The position numbers and the translations under genes were made by a program. Source: Allomeiothermus silvanus DSM 9946 (GTDB lineage: Bacteria; Deinococcota; Deinococci; Deinococcales; Thermaceae). Taken from it: DNA of 64,000 bases. The stretch's first letter is position 1; each line of letters begins with the position of its first letter. The notes under the pieces are model-generated. The model did not search any database. It was not told the DNA's origin and saw only the letters and a program-made list of their open reading frames with translations. The DNA lies in the NCBI RefSeq assembly GCF_000092125.1, contig NC_014212.1:2566279-2630278 (forward strand), in the 5' to 3' direction. This document shows positions 17,642 to 26,014 of the stretch, in pieces.

Positions 17642-18985
17642 TCACTCTCCTAAGCCCAACATCGTACGGGCACGTTTGTCCAGCTTCGGATCAATCACCA
17701 TGGCCTGCTTGTAAAAAGCCTGGGCCGCTTCGGTTTTACCCAGCGCCGCCTGAATCTGACCGGCTCGATAATAGAGCACAGCGTCCTTCACACCGTACCC
17801 CAGAGCCTCTCCTATCGCTTTTTCGGCTTGCCGCGCCCGGCCGTTTTCCAGCAAAGCCCAGGCCAGCACGCTCAAGGTCTCGGCATCACGGCGGTTCTTC
17901 AATTCAGATTGGGCCAACTTTAAGGCCTCAGGGAAGTCCACCGCGCGTCCACGTTCGAGCAACAGTTGGGCTAGCTCGCGCTGGTGGCCGAACGCGCCAC
18001 TATTCACGTCGCGGCGTAAGGTCTTTTCCGAATCCACCCAAAACCTCTCGGCCTGGGCGCCATCTCCCTTTAGTTTATAAATCCGCGCCAACCCTCGGAA
18101 TGCCGCGTGGTCATAGAGGGTGGCCGAGTCCCGGAAACGGAAGAGGATCTGGTTAAAGTGCCCTTCGGCGGCACGATAATCGCCGGTACGGGTCTCGAGC
18201 TCGCCCAGCATCTGTAAGGCCAGCGGGAATTGGGGAGAAATCCGCAAAGCCTCGGCGAAAAGCCCCGCCGCCAGGACCTGTTGACCGTGCTGAGCGTAGT
18301 AACGCCCCAGCAGGGTGCGCACCCAAGCCGAGCCATAGGGGTCGCCGGGCTCCTCAAGGCTCAGGGCACGACGGAAGTCTTCGAGCGCCAAGGCTTCCTT
18401 GCCTTGGGCTAGATAGATCAGGGCCCGCTGGGACAAGTTGCGCAGCGAGGGGAGGTTCTGGATGAGTGGCTCAATCTCCTGTCGAGCCTGCTCTAGCTTC
18501 CCCTGGGCCAGAAAAACGGTAGATTTGAGCGAGTGCGCTCCTTCATCATTCCTCTGCTTCAATACCTGGTCTGCGATTTGTAAAGCTCCAGCGAAGTCGT
18601 GGCGTGCTGAGGCGATCTCGGCTAGGATCAGCCAGGCCCCGTTGTTGGCAAAGGGTAGGTTGGCGAGGGAGCGCTGGGCGGATTGCTCAGCCAGCAGATA
18701 CCAGCCGCTCCAGCCGGAAACTCGAGCCTTCCTCAAGTAAACCCCAGCCAAGGCCGCCAGGTCCATCCCATCGCCGGGGTTGCGGCGAATGCGCTCTTGA
18801 TAAAAGGCTAGTTCGCGCTCGAAGGCATCGCTGGTTTGCCCGTTGGAGTTGAAAGGGTAGCGGTAGCTCTCAGGCAGCGAGGGCCGAGAAGAGTAGGTAC
18901 TGATCGCCACGATCACGGCCAGAAGCAGCGCGGTCCCGATCCAGAGAGGTTTTAGGTTGCGCTCGAGGGGGCGGCTCGCCAACAT
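17642..18985 (-). CDS. Membrane-anchored TPR protein
   Basis: A 447-residue protein with one N-terminal transmembrane segment (LWIGTALLLAVIVAIS) followed by about ten TPR-like helix pairs, for example GDGMDLAALAGVYLRKA and LNVLAWALLENGRARQAEKA-type units, so the repeats are probably outside the membrane. The ATG at 18985 has a GGAGG site 5 nt upstream. A longer frame to 19030 has no ribosome site. It is the middle gene of the operon with the DUF4331 and HupE-like proteins and probably acts as a scaffold or assembly factor for them (inference). Confidence 0.82.
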   Translation of the reverse strand: MLASRPLERNLKPLWIGTALLLAVIVAISTYSSRPSLPESYRYPFNSNGQTSDAFERELAFYQERIRRNPGDGMDLAALAGVYLRKARVSGWSGWYLLAEQSAQRSLANLPFANNGAWLILAEIASARHDFAGALQIADQVLKQRNDEGAHSLKSTVFLAQGKLEQARQEIEPLIQNLPSLRNLSQRALIYLAQGKEALALEDFRRALSLEEPGDPYGSAWVRTLLGRYYAQHGQQVLAAGLFAEALRISPQFPLALQMLGELETRTGDYRAAEGHFNQILFRFRDSATLYDHAAFRGLARIYKLKGDGAQAERFWVDSEKTLRRDVNSGAFGHQRELAQLLLERGRAVDFPEALKLAQSELKNRRDAETLSVLAWALLENGRARQAEKAIGEALGYGVKDAVLYYRAGQIQAALGKTEAAQAFYKQAMVIDPKLDKRARTMLGLGE

Positions 18986-19037
18986 AGATTCCTCCAAAGA
19001 GCAAGGGGGAGGGGAAACCCCTCCCCCCAATCAAGGT

Positions 19038-20255
19038 TCAGTTGGGATCAGCCAAGTAGGGGAAGTCGGAAAGGAGGGGTTTGTGGCGAGTTCCCCCCGC
19101 ATTAGGGCCTTCGTAGGAAACGTTGTCGCCCTTCACCGCGCCATTGGAGAGCACCTGCAGAGTGATGTCGATCACGTCGTCCTTGAGCATGCGGCCCCGG
19201 ATCGGGCTGCCTAGCTTGTTGAGGGCATTGGCATAACCAGAAGGCCCGGTGACGTCGATCCGCATTACATCGGGGAGGAAAGCCCCCAGTAGGGCGTTGA
19301 TGCGGTTTTGGTCGTTGCCCAAGAGCTTGAGCACGGTCGAAATTTCGGCCACGATAGGAGCAGCAGCTGCAGCAGCGTCTTTGTCGCCCTTGAGCACCTT
19401 AGCCTCGAAGTCGGGACCGACCGCGTTCAAGGTATTGAGGTAGTCGTTGGTGATGACCAACCCCTCATTGACGGCGGGGCGAGCCAGCCGCTCGATCTGC
19501 TTCCATTCACCTTTTTTCTCAGGGTCGGGAATAGAGATGATCTCCCAAACATCGAAGGTGGTGGCGATAGAGCCGGACTGGATCCACTCGAGCGGAGCCC
19601 GCACAGCGATGCTATTGACATTGTATCCAGCAGTGAAGTCCACGCCAGGACTGCGGAAGCCCACACTGGGGCCAAGTCCAGCTAAACCAGCCCGTACACG
19701 GAAGAACTGCTCCACGTCGAAGAAGAACGGGTCCTCGCGCAGCCCGGCGAACACGGTGATACCGCCGTTGTCCAACCGGACATTGTTGAGCACCGGACGA
19801 CTGCTGAGGGGCGAGGTCAGGATGGGCTTGCCATCGGCGGTAGTCTTGAGGGTGCGGGTAATCCCGGCCCGGCTGGCAGTGATGGTGATGGGCTGCTGGC
19901 CATTTTTATCCGGCGGGCCGAATTCGAAGCGAAAGAAGCCGTCGGGTTCACCGGTAGCCATGGCATCTTTGTCCTGCACTCGGCTAAACCTAAACTCGTA
20001 GCGAGCGTTGGTGCTGAAGTAGTACTGCTGTCGCGCCAGCGAGCGGGGGTTAGTGTTCATCACGAAGACCAGGTCGCCATCTTTAGCCGAAGGGTTCTGG
20101 TCTTTTTCGCGAAACACATAGAGGTCGGTGAGATTCAAGGCCCGGGCTTTATAGTCCGACTCCCCGTCATCGTGATCGGAGGCGGCGACATAAACGCCGA
20201 GGCCCCCCAGCGCTAACACCACGCCCGCTAACATCAGCTTAAACTTGTGTCTCAT
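19038..20255 (-). CDS. DUF4331 family secreted protein
   Basis: A 405-residue protein with a signal or anchor segment (KLMLAGVVLALGGLGVYVAA), then the family signature SDHDDGESDYKARALNLTDLYVF. The rest is beta-rich (FRFEFGPPDKNG, ITITASRAGITRTLKT). DUF4331 proteins are exported and of unknown biochemical role. It is the first gene of a three-gene operon, with a strong ribosome site (aaaggaga). About 50 bp separate it from the TPR gene. No catalytic residues are obvious. Confidence 0.85.
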   Translation of the reverse strand: MRHKFKLMLAGVVLALGGLGVYVAASDHDDGESDYKARALNLTDLYVFREKDQNPSAKDGDLVFVMNTNPRSLARQQYYFSTNARYEFRFSRVQDKDAMATGEPDGFFRFEFGPPDKNGQQPITITASRAGITRTLKTTADGKPILTSPLSSRPVLNNVRLDNGGITVFAGLREDPFFFDVEQFFRVRAGLAGLGPSVGFRSPGVDFTAGYNVNSIAVRAPLEWIQSGSIATTFDVWEIISIPDPEKKGEWKQIERLARPAVNEGLVITNDYLNTLNAVGPDFEAKVLKGDKDAAAAAAPIVAEISTVLKLLGNDQNRINALLGAFLPDVMRIDVTGPSGYANALNKLGSPIRGRMLKDDVIDITLQVLSNGAVKGDNVSYEGPNAGGTRHKPLLSDFPYLADPN

Positions 20256-20452
20256 TGCTGTCTCCTTTCACCCCGGAGGCCATATCTCCCCAACCTCACG
20301 TTGTGCCCCTTCGTTGTAATCAATGTGGTGTGAATAATCCGTGAAAAACCGCGGGATATCCTGTCTAGCTCGAGGCTCTTTTCAAGTAGCCTTGCCGGAA
20401 GGGTATGCTATTGAGGGATCACTTCCACTGACCGAACGGGTTAGGATAGGCT

Positions 20453-20713
20453 ATGGCGCTTTCCAAAGTGCAGATGCTGCTGGACTTGCTGGCGGGTTGG
20501 GCCGAGTTCGTGGCGCAACACAACGAAGCTGTGCATCAGGCTGAGACCCAGTCGGAACCCCAAGGTTTGGCTTTAGATGACTACCCGGACCGCTACGCCG
20601 ATGCGGTAGCCGACCTTTATCAGCAAGCCGGGCAGCTCGAGGACGATGCACAGGTGGAAGCTTTTCTGCATCAGCACTTGATCCCTTTCCTCTTGCACCC
20701 TGAGAGAATTTGA
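20453..20713 (+). CDS. Hypothetical acidic helical protein
   Basis: An 86-residue, strongly acidic, probably all-helical protein (QMLLDLLAGWAEFVAQHN near the N-terminus, VEAFLHQHLIPFLLHPERI at the C-terminus). There is no signal peptide, membrane segment or recognisable domain. TAGGAT lies 5 nt before the ATG, consistent with a leaderless start. It lies upstream of the TauE/SafE permease and may be co-transcribed. Function unknown. Confidence 0.6.
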   Translation: MALSKVQMLLDLLAGWAEFVAQHNEAVHQAETQSEPQGLALDDYPDRYADAVADLYQQAGQLEDDAQVEAFLHQHLIPFLLHPERI

Positions 20714-20725
20714 ATCTAAAAGTGG

Positions 20726-20731
20726 TATAAC
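20726..20731 (+). promoter_or_regulatory. Leaderless-type -10 box
   Basis: TATAAC ends 6 nt before the GTG at 20738. Confidence 0.45.
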
Positions 20732-20737
20732 GAACGG

Positions 20738-21514
20738 GTGAATCTACCAAGCCTCTGGATCGGTCTTTTATCAGGAATTTTTGGCGGGTTGGTAGGTCTG
20801 GGCGGCGGGGTCATCGCGGTACCCTTGATGGTGAGTTTCCTTAAGCTCAGCCAGCACCGGGCCACCGCGACCAGCCTGGTAGCGGTGGTGTTCAGCGGGC
20901 TCACCGGAGCTTTCACCTACGCCACCCAAGGAGCCGTGGATTGGGTAGCAGCGTTGTTTATCATCCCTACCGCGATGATCGGTGCGAGAGCCGGAGCTCT
21001 CTTCGCCAACCAGCTCTCCGAATGGCGGCTCAAGCGCATCTTTGGCTGGTATTTGGTAGCCGTAGCTCTTCTATTGATTCTCAAACCCTACATCCCCCAC
21101 GTTGGGGAACCGGTCCAGGGCTGGCTTCGGGTGTTGCCGATGGGAACGGCAGGGGTGCTAGCCGGGTTTGCTTCGGGGCTATTGGGAGTAGGGGGCGGAA
21201 CCATCATCGTGCCAATTTTAGTTCTGCTGGCGGGCCTGGAGCAGCACGTAGCCCAGGGGACTTCGCTTCTGGCCATGATCCCCTCGGCCTTAGTAGGGTC
21301 CTACACCCACTACAAACATGGCAACCTGGCCCAAGAGGTAGTGGCTGGGCTGGTCATAGGGATCATCGGGGGAGCCTTCGCAGGGGGGCTGGTAGCAAAC
21401 CAGCTGCCCGAATTCTGGCTGCGGGTGATCTTCGCCGCAGTGTTGATCTGGACGGCTACCCGTAACCTGAGAGGCAAGCCTAAACCGCTCGAGGCTCACG
21501 GGTCGAAGCCCTAA
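20738..21514 (+). CDS. TauE/SafE family permease
   Basis: A 258-residue membrane protein of the sulfite/sulfoacetate exporter family (DUF81). Two homologous halves each start with a Gly-rich helix: GIFGGLVGLGGGVIAVPLM and GFASGLLGVGGGTIIVPIL. About eight hydrophobic segments are visible. The family moves anions such as sulfite, sulfoacetate or related organosulfur compounds across the inner membrane; the substrate here is not known. The GTG start is supported by TATAAC 6 nt upstream. Confidence 0.88.
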   Translation: MNLPSLWIGLLSGIFGGLVGLGGGVIAVPLMVSFLKLSQHRATATSLVAVVFSGLTGAFTYATQGAVDWVAALFIIPTAMIGARAGALFANQLSEWRLKRIFGWYLVAVALLLILKPYIPHVGEPVQGWLRVLPMGTAGVLAGFASGLLGVGGGTIIVPILVLLAGLEQHVAQGTSLLAMIPSALVGSYTHYKHGNLAQEVVAGLVIGIIGGAFAGGLVANQLPEFWLRVIFAAVLIWTATRNLRGKPKPLEAHGSKP

Positions 21515-21546
21515 ACCGATAGCGGCAGCAATGGCTAAGTAGGCTC

Positions 21547-22194
21547 CTACTTCCGCCCGTAGTCGGCGGAGATCTGGCCCCACAGTTTGGAGTTCCACTC
21601 CAGCACCGGGTTCTCGTAGGGGTTCTCGGCCAGCCAGCGCTCGGCCCGGCGGATCAGGTCGAAGAGCTTTTGGTTGCGCTCGGTAGGCTTTAGATTGGTC
21701 TTACACTTTTTCTGGCGAACCCAGGAGATAGCAACCCTCGAGTCTGAATATATCGGCAGGTTCAGGCCCCTCTTCCGACACCAAGCCAGCGCCTGGACGA
21801 TAGCCAAAAACTCGCCCACGTTATTGGTGCCATCCTGGAAGGGGCCTTCCTCGAACACAACTTGGCCCGTCCGGTTATCAATACAACGGTACTCGAGCCG
21901 TCCCGGGTTCCCGCTACAGGCGGCATCCACCGAGAAGGAATCAACGATGGGTCGCTCTTCTGGAGGGAGGTTTTGCCAGAGAGTCCTTCGCTCGACCTTG
22001 GGTTTTACGAACTCTCGGTAGGAGCCCTCGCGGCTTTCCGCCTCGCGCGCAGCCTGCGCGGCTTTCAGCGAGTCAAAGGCCTTGAACTTGGCCCCAGCAA
22101 AGCCTTTGACCTGGGCCTCGGCTTCAGCCCAGGTGGTATAGATACCGGGTTTGCGACCTTTCCAGACAACGTAAAACCTTGGTTTCTGAGCCAT
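21547..22194 (-). CDS. rnhA: Ribonuclease H with viroplasmin-like N-terminal domain
   Basis: A 215-residue protein that cleaves RNA in RNA-DNA hybrids. Residues 5-50 form a caulimovirus-VI (viroplasmin) RNA-binding domain (FYVVWKGRKPGIYTTWAEAE), as in RNase H1 of eukaryotes and some bacteria. The catalytic domain carries D90 (FSVDAACSGNPG), E128 (NNVGEFLAI), D151 (YSDSRVAISW) and D211 near the C-terminus. The C-terminal handle is short. It is a single gene on the minus strand downstream of the SufR-like gene, with a hairpin between them. Confidence 0.9.
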   Translation of the reverse strand: MAQKPRFYVVWKGRKPGIYTTWAEAEAQVKGFAGAKFKAFDSLKAAQAAREAESREGSYREFVKPKVERRTLWQNLPPEERPIVDSFSVDAACSGNPGRLEYRCIDNRTGQVVFEEGPFQDGTNNVGEFLAIVQALAWCRKRGLNLPIYSDSRVAISWVRQKKCKTNLKPTERNQKLFDLIRRAERWLAENPYENPVLEWNSKLWGQISADYGRK

Positions 22195-22228
22195 AATCCC
22201 TAAAGCGTCTGCCTCCGGCAGATATCCA

Positions 22229-22272
22229 AGGGTTATGCCTCAAGGGGAAATCGCGCCCCTCAAAATAACCCT
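22229..22272 (-). terminator. Hairpin between the SufR-like gene and rnhA
   Basis: An 8-bp perfect outer stem (AGGGTTAT 22229-22236 with ATAACCCT 22265-22272) encloses an inner AGGGG/CCCCT stem. There is no strong U-run. It may end transcripts of the upstream regulator gene. The rest of 22195-22357 shows nothing else. Confidence 0.4.
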
Positions 22273-22357
22273 AAACGCTCCACGCAACCTTACCACCCTA
22301 CCCATGTCCCAGGGCAACCAACCCGCTGTCGTCAAGGGGGCTACGGATGTGCCAATT

Positions 22358-22957
22358 CTAGCCGATCCGATACCGGCAACACTCTCCACCCGCCGCAATG
22401 CGCTCTTCCCGCACCACCGGAACCCCTAGGAGCCGCTCGTAAAGCTGCAGCTCAGCCTGGCATAACTCCCCGTGTCCAGAGGAGAGGGCGAGCTTAGGGC
22501 AACGTCCCTGCTCCAGGTACCAGTGCCCGTTTTCTTCGTAACAGTGGGCCTGATACCCCTGCTCGGTGAGGTAGCCCGCCAGCACACACAGCTTGTCCTC
22601 CAAGGAAAGCCCTGCAAGCCGTGGGGCCAGCGTCTCGGCCAGCCGCTCGTTGCGCCGGGAAAGCACCTGGAGTACCGCCCCAGCACCAAATAGCTCCTGT
22701 ATATGAGAAAGCACCTCGTCACACAGCCGAGCATAGCCAGCCTGCTCGTCTACCGCCGCAAAGACTTGCTTGGGGCGACCCCGTCCCTCGCACTTCTCTA
22801 CCCGAGCCCGCACCAAGCCCTCGCGCGTAAGGTCTTCTAGGTGCTTATGCACCGCCACCCGGCTGATCCCCATCTCGTCGGCCAGATCGGTGACACTGGC
22901 CGCTTGGGTACGCAGGCGCTCGAGGATTTTCAGCTTGGTATCACCCAGACCTACCAT
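22358..22957 (-). CDS. SufR-like iron-sulfur transcriptional regulator
   Basis: A 199-residue DNA-binding protein. The N-terminal winged helix-turn-helix is TDLADEMGISRVAVHKHLEDL (about residues 23-43). Cysteines C153, C166 and C194 (with C193 beside it) are spaced C-x12-C-x27-C, the same spacing as the Fe-S ligands of cyanobacterial SufR, which represses suf genes when its cluster is present. Other Cys residues are at 56, 79, 124 and 139. It lies downstream of mrp on the same strand. A perfect 19-bp palindrome 12 bp before its start is a likely own operator. Confidence 0.8.
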   Translation of the reverse strand: MVGLGDTKLKILERLRTQAASVTDLADEMGISRVAVHKHLEDLTREGLVRARVEKCEGRGRPKQVFAAVDEQAGYARLCDEVLSHIQELFGAGAVLQVLSRRNERLAETLAPRLAGLSLEDKLCVLAGYLTEQGYQAHCYEENGHWYLEQGRCPKLALSSGHGELCQAELQLYERLLGVPVVREERIAAGGECCRYRIG

Positions 22958-22969
22958 TCAGGGCTCCCG

Positions 22970-22988
22970 TTATGGGCTAAGCCCATAA
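22970..22988. promoter_or_regulatory. Palindromic operator candidate of the SufR-like gene
   Basis: A perfect inverted repeat, TTATGGGCT, central A, AGCCCATAA, just upstream of the start codon at 22957. Its position fits repression of the gene by its own product or by another dimeric regulator. Confidence 0.65.
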
Positions 22989-23064
22989 AGCACAAACGGC
23001 AGAGTGAGTACCTCTACCTTGACTATTGTTCCACAACCCCAATTTGTAACTGGAAGCCGGGTTC

Positions 23065-24114
23065 CTATGCCATCGGCAGCAACATAAAAGCCTGCACCGA
23101 CATCTGCCCCGCTAGGTTGCGCGCGATCTGGCGGAAGGCTTGGGCCTCAGGGGAATCAGGGGCCGATACCACCACCGGGGTGCCCGCGTCACCCCCCTCA
23201 CGCACCGAAAGGGCGATGGGAATCTCACCCAGAAAAGCTACCCCGTAGGCCTCGGCCATCTTACGCCCACCGCCCTGGCCGAAAATATAGGTCTTTTGCC
23301 CACCATGCTCGAAGAACGACATGTTCTCGACAATCCCCAAAATCGGCACCTGGACTTTCTTGAACCCATCTAAGGCTCGCTCTGCGTCAATACGGGCTAC
23401 GTCCTGCGGGGTGGTGACGATCACCGCCCCGGAGAGCTTAGCTAGCTGAGAGAGCGAAAGTTGCACGTCTCCGGTGCCAGGGGGCAAATCCACGATCAGA
23501 TAATCGAGGTCACCCCAGGCCACATCCTGCAAGAACTGCCGCAGCGTGCCGTGTAAGATGGGACCCCGCCACACCAAAGCCTGCCCGGTGGGAACGATAT
23601 TGGCAATGGAAAGCAGCCTAATGCCATAGCGCTCGAGCGGGAGGATTTGCTTTTGCTCGTTCACCATCAGTTTTTGCCCTTGGGTGCCAAACATCTGGGC
23701 CTGCGAGGGGCCGTAGATATCGGCGTCAAGCAGGCCCACGGTAGTTCCCTCCTGGGCCAGCGCCACCGCCAGGTTGGCCGCCACGGTGCTCTTGCCTACC
23801 CCGCCCTTGCCCGAGGCGATGGCGATGACGTGTTTGACGCCCGGCAAGGCCATCTGCACCGGGGAGCGCACCTGCGCACCAAACTGAATTTCCACCTGGT
23901 GTGCCCCAACCCTGGCAAGGGCGGCTCTCACCTCGGACTCGATCTGCCCCTTGAGCGGGCAAGCCGGGGTGGTAAGGTTGATTTTTACCCCCACCTTAGG
24001 CCCCTCCACCACGACTTTCTCGACCATTCCCAAGGTCACCAGATCCTTGTGCAGTTCAGGGTCGTTGACGGTTTTGAGGGCCTCCAATACAGAGGCTTCG
24101 CTGATCGTACCCAT
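23065..24114 (-). CDS. mrp: Mrp/ApbC Fe-S cluster carrier ATPase
   Basis: A P-loop NTPase of the Mrp/NBP35 family that carries and inserts Fe-S clusters. An N-terminal DUF59/MIP18-like domain (ASVLEALKTVNDPELHKDL, with LTTPACPLK) is followed by the ATPase with the deviant Walker A SGKGGVGKST, LLDADIYGPSQ, and LIVDLPPGTGDVQLS. The CxxC motif seen in many members is not obvious at the C-terminus. The ATG at 24114 is preferred over the GTG at 24141 because TAGGCT lies 7 nt upstream and homologues start at this Met. A SufR-like regulator follows on the same strand, consistent with an Fe-S role. Confidence 0.88.
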   Translation of the reverse strand: MGTISEASVLEALKTVNDPELHKDLVTLGMVEKVVVEGPKVGVKINLTTPACPLKGQIESEVRAALARVGAHQVEIQFGAQVRSPVQMALPGVKHVIAIASGKGGVGKSTVAANLAVALAQEGTTVGLLDADIYGPSQAQMFGTQGQKLMVNEQKQILPLERYGIRLLSIANIVPTGQALVWRGPILHGTLRQFLQDVAWGDLDYLIVDLPPGTGDVQLSLSQLAKLSGAVIVTTPQDVARIDAERALDGFKKVQVPILGIVENMSFFEHGGQKTYIFGQGGGRKMAEAYGVAFLGEIPIALSVREGGDAGTPVVVSAPDSPEAQAFRQIARNLAGQMSVQAFMLLPMA

Positions 24115-24121
24115 CGGGATC

Positions 24122-24127
24122 AGCCTA
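24122..24127 (-). promoter_or_regulatory. Leaderless-type -10 box of mrp
   Basis: Minus-strand TAGGCT ends 7 nt before the ATG at 24114 and supports that start. Confidence 0.4.
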
Positions 24128-24332
24128 AGCAGAGTGTGCACCCGCTAACAGGGGGGGAGTCACATTGAAGGGGACCTTAGCTCCTACATCGAACGTCGTA
24201 TGCAAGGGATTTTGGCATATAGCGGAGCACGTAGGGCGTACGGCCTTTTGACGCTTTTTTCACACCTGCTCGCGCAGACTGATCTTCGGAGGCCGAACTC
24301 AAGTATCTACGGGAGAGGGCGAGTTCTTAGAT

Positions 24333-24752
24333 ATGTCCGAGGCCAACAAAACCATCTTCAGGCGGTTCGTGGACGAGGTGATCAACCGGGGTGACTTAGG
24401 TGCGGTGGACGAACTTCTGGCTCCCAGCTACCACCAGCACGACCCGCTCATCCCAGGGCTGCCAGGGGGCCGGGAAGGGGCCAAACAGCTCTTCGCTTTG
24501 CTGCACGCGGGCTTTCCCGACCTCAGCGTGACCCTGGAGGACCTGGTGGCCGAGGGCGAACGGGTAGCAGCGCGGAGCCGCTGGCGGGGAACCCACCGAG
24601 GGGAGTTTCTGGGCATCCGCCCCACCGACCAGGTCATCGATTTCGAAAACCTCGAGCTGGTGCGCATTCGCCAAGGGCAAATTCTGAAACACTGGGGCCT
24701 GAGCCGGATCTCGAGCATCCTACAGCACCTGGGCTCAGCCCAACCGACGTAA
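24333..24752 (+). CDS. SnoaL-like / ester cyclase-type protein
   Basis: A 139-residue NTF2-like alpha+beta barrel protein with the SnoaL pattern (IFRRFVDEVINRGDLGAVDELLAP, HDPLIPGLPGGREGAKQLF, then RWRGTHRGEFLGIRPT). The family includes polyketide cyclases and many small-molecule binding or isomerase proteins of unknown substrate. It is followed by a SodC-like secreted protein and an SRPBCC protein on the same strand; a joint role is not shown. Confidence 0.75.
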   Translation: MSEANKTIFRRFVDEVINRGDLGAVDELLAPSYHQHDPLIPGLPGGREGAKQLFALLHAGFPDLSVTLEDLVAEGERVAARSRWRGTHRGEFLGIRPTDQVIDFENLELVRIRQGQILKHWGLSRISSILQHLGSAQPT

Positions 24753-24798
24753 GGTCCACTTGGAGAACGAGTTCTCCGTGAGAATAAGGAGGTCAAAT

Positions 24799-25236
24799 AT
24801 GAAGCGGATCATGGTAATTCTGGCTGCACTTGGCATGGTGGGGATTTTCGCTCTGGCTCAGATGAGTAAGCCGGAGGTGCGCTACGCCATGCTTATGGGA
24901 CAGGGGGGGATCAAGGGCACGGCGGTGATCCTGACCCTGCCTTCAGGCGAACACGAAGTCTTTGTGCGCCTCGAGGGCCTCAAGCCAGGCTCGGGCAATT
25001 ACGCCAATCACATCCACTACAACGACAAAGGAGATGCCAACTGCCAAGCCCAAAACGGCGACAAGCTCGTAGGCCTCGCCAACTTGGTGGCCGATGCCAA
25101 CGGCAACGCGGTGGCGGCCACCAAGCTCCCGGCCAGCGTGAAATACCCCTCGGGCACCACCTACATCAACGTCCACTCCAACAGCCCCCAACCGGTGGGA
25201 GCCAGCATCGCCTGCGGCATGGTTGAGATGAAATAA
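24799..25236 (+). CDS. SodC-like/CHRD-type secreted protein
   Basis: A 145-residue protein with a signal peptide (MKRIMVILAALGMVGIFALA). The mature part resembles the Cu/Zn superoxide dismutase fold: HIHYNDKGDANC matches the HVH...GD..C region, and the end ASIACGMV matches the ACGVI terminus, so the disulfide Cys pair is kept. The other His copper and zinc ligands of true SodC are missing, so dismutase activity is unlikely. It has a strong ribosome site (aaggagg, 24786-24792) and a clear terminator downstream. Confidence 0.75.
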   Translation: MKRIMVILAALGMVGIFALAQMSKPEVRYAMLMGQGGIKGTAVILTLPSGEHEVFVRLEGLKPGSGNYANHIHYNDKGDANCQAQNGDKLVGLANLVADANGNAVAATKLPASVKYPSGTTYINVHSNSPQPVGASIACGMVEMK

Positions 25237-25250
25237 CCTCACCACCGCGT

Positions 25251-25276
25251 AGGGCAGCCCGCGGGCTGCCCTTTTT
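25251..25276 (+). terminator. Rho-independent terminator
   Basis: A 10-bp perfect stem, AGGGCAGCCC (25251-25260) with GGGCTGCCCT (25263-25272), a GC loop and a T-run, just after the SodC-like gene. Confidence 0.9.
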
Positions 25277-25317
25277 CACGCTTGCCGTCTGATACCTAGC
25301 CTCAGAAGGAGGGGTTT

Positions 25318-25914
25318 ATGGCAGGCAATGATTACTTGTTCGTAGATCGTTGGCGGGTGCGGGGAAGTGTCCAGGAGGTCTCCGACATCATCGGGGACGC
25401 AGCGGGTTTCGCCCGCTGGTGGCCAGCTTTTGTCTTAGGTAGCGAACAAGTCAAAGCAGGCGACGCGAGCGGGGTGGGCACGGTGTACGCCTGGCGGCTC
25501 AAGGGCTGGCTACCTTATGTAGTACGCTTCCACACTCGAGTTCTGGAATCGCACCCCCCCTATGGCTACAGCATCGAGGTCTTTGGCGACCTCACCGGGC
25601 GGGGGGTGTGGAGCTTCGAACAAGACGGCGATTGGGTCAACATCACCTACGACTGGCGGGTCAGCGCTGACCGTCCTCTACTACGCTACGGCTCTTTCAT
25701 CGCCAAACCACTATTGGCCTCTAATCACCGCTGGGCTATGCTGCGCGGGGAGGAGAGCCTCAGGCTCGAACTCGAGCGCCGCCGGGCCCCAACCCCTGAA
25801 GAACGCTCGTGTATCCCCGCCCCACCCGCCCCGGTGCCGCCCTCGCTTTGGGCTTCGCTACGGGCCGGACTCGAGCTGCTGCGGGAAAAACCCGCGTCCC
25901 CAATGGCTCGCTAA
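25318..25914 (+). CDS. SRPBCC (START-like) ligand-binding protein
   Basis: A 198-residue protein with the polyketide cyclase/dehydrase (Bet v1-like) fold: FARWWPAFVLGSEQV, VYAWRLKGWLPYVVRFHTRVLE, and a C-terminal helix with ASNHRWAMLRGEESLRLELERR. Such proteins bind hydrophobic ligands in a deep pocket. There is a good ribosome site (aaggagg). The last 50 residues are Pro-rich and not part of the fold. It is followed about 100 bp later by the large SARP-type regulator; the link is unproven. Confidence 0.75.
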   Translation: MAGNDYLFVDRWRVRGSVQEVSDIIGDAAGFARWWPAFVLGSEQVKAGDASGVGTVYAWRLKGWLPYVVRFHTRVLESHPPYGYSIEVFGDLTGRGVWSFEQDGDWVNITYDWRVSADRPLLRYGSFIAKPLLASNHRWAMLRGEESLRLELERRRAPTPEERSCIPAPPAPVPPSLWASLRAGLELLREKPASPMAR

Positions 25915-26014
25915 GCGATCGTGCAAGCTTCGAAAACGGGCAGGCTCGGACTCCTTGCTGATCGCACGCACGGTTGTACTAGACTGGAGGCGGGCGAGAA
26001 CTCGGGGCCAAGCA

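Noticed and set aside
22970-22988. Assigning the SufR-side palindrome to the same regulator as the ruvB site
   Set aside because: Both contain TTATG and CATAA ends, but the spacing is 9 bp here and 7 bp at ruvB, and the centres differ.
24799-25236. Calling this protein an active Cu/Zn superoxide dismutase
   Set aside because: Most of the His metal ligands are absent although the fold markers and Cys pair remain.
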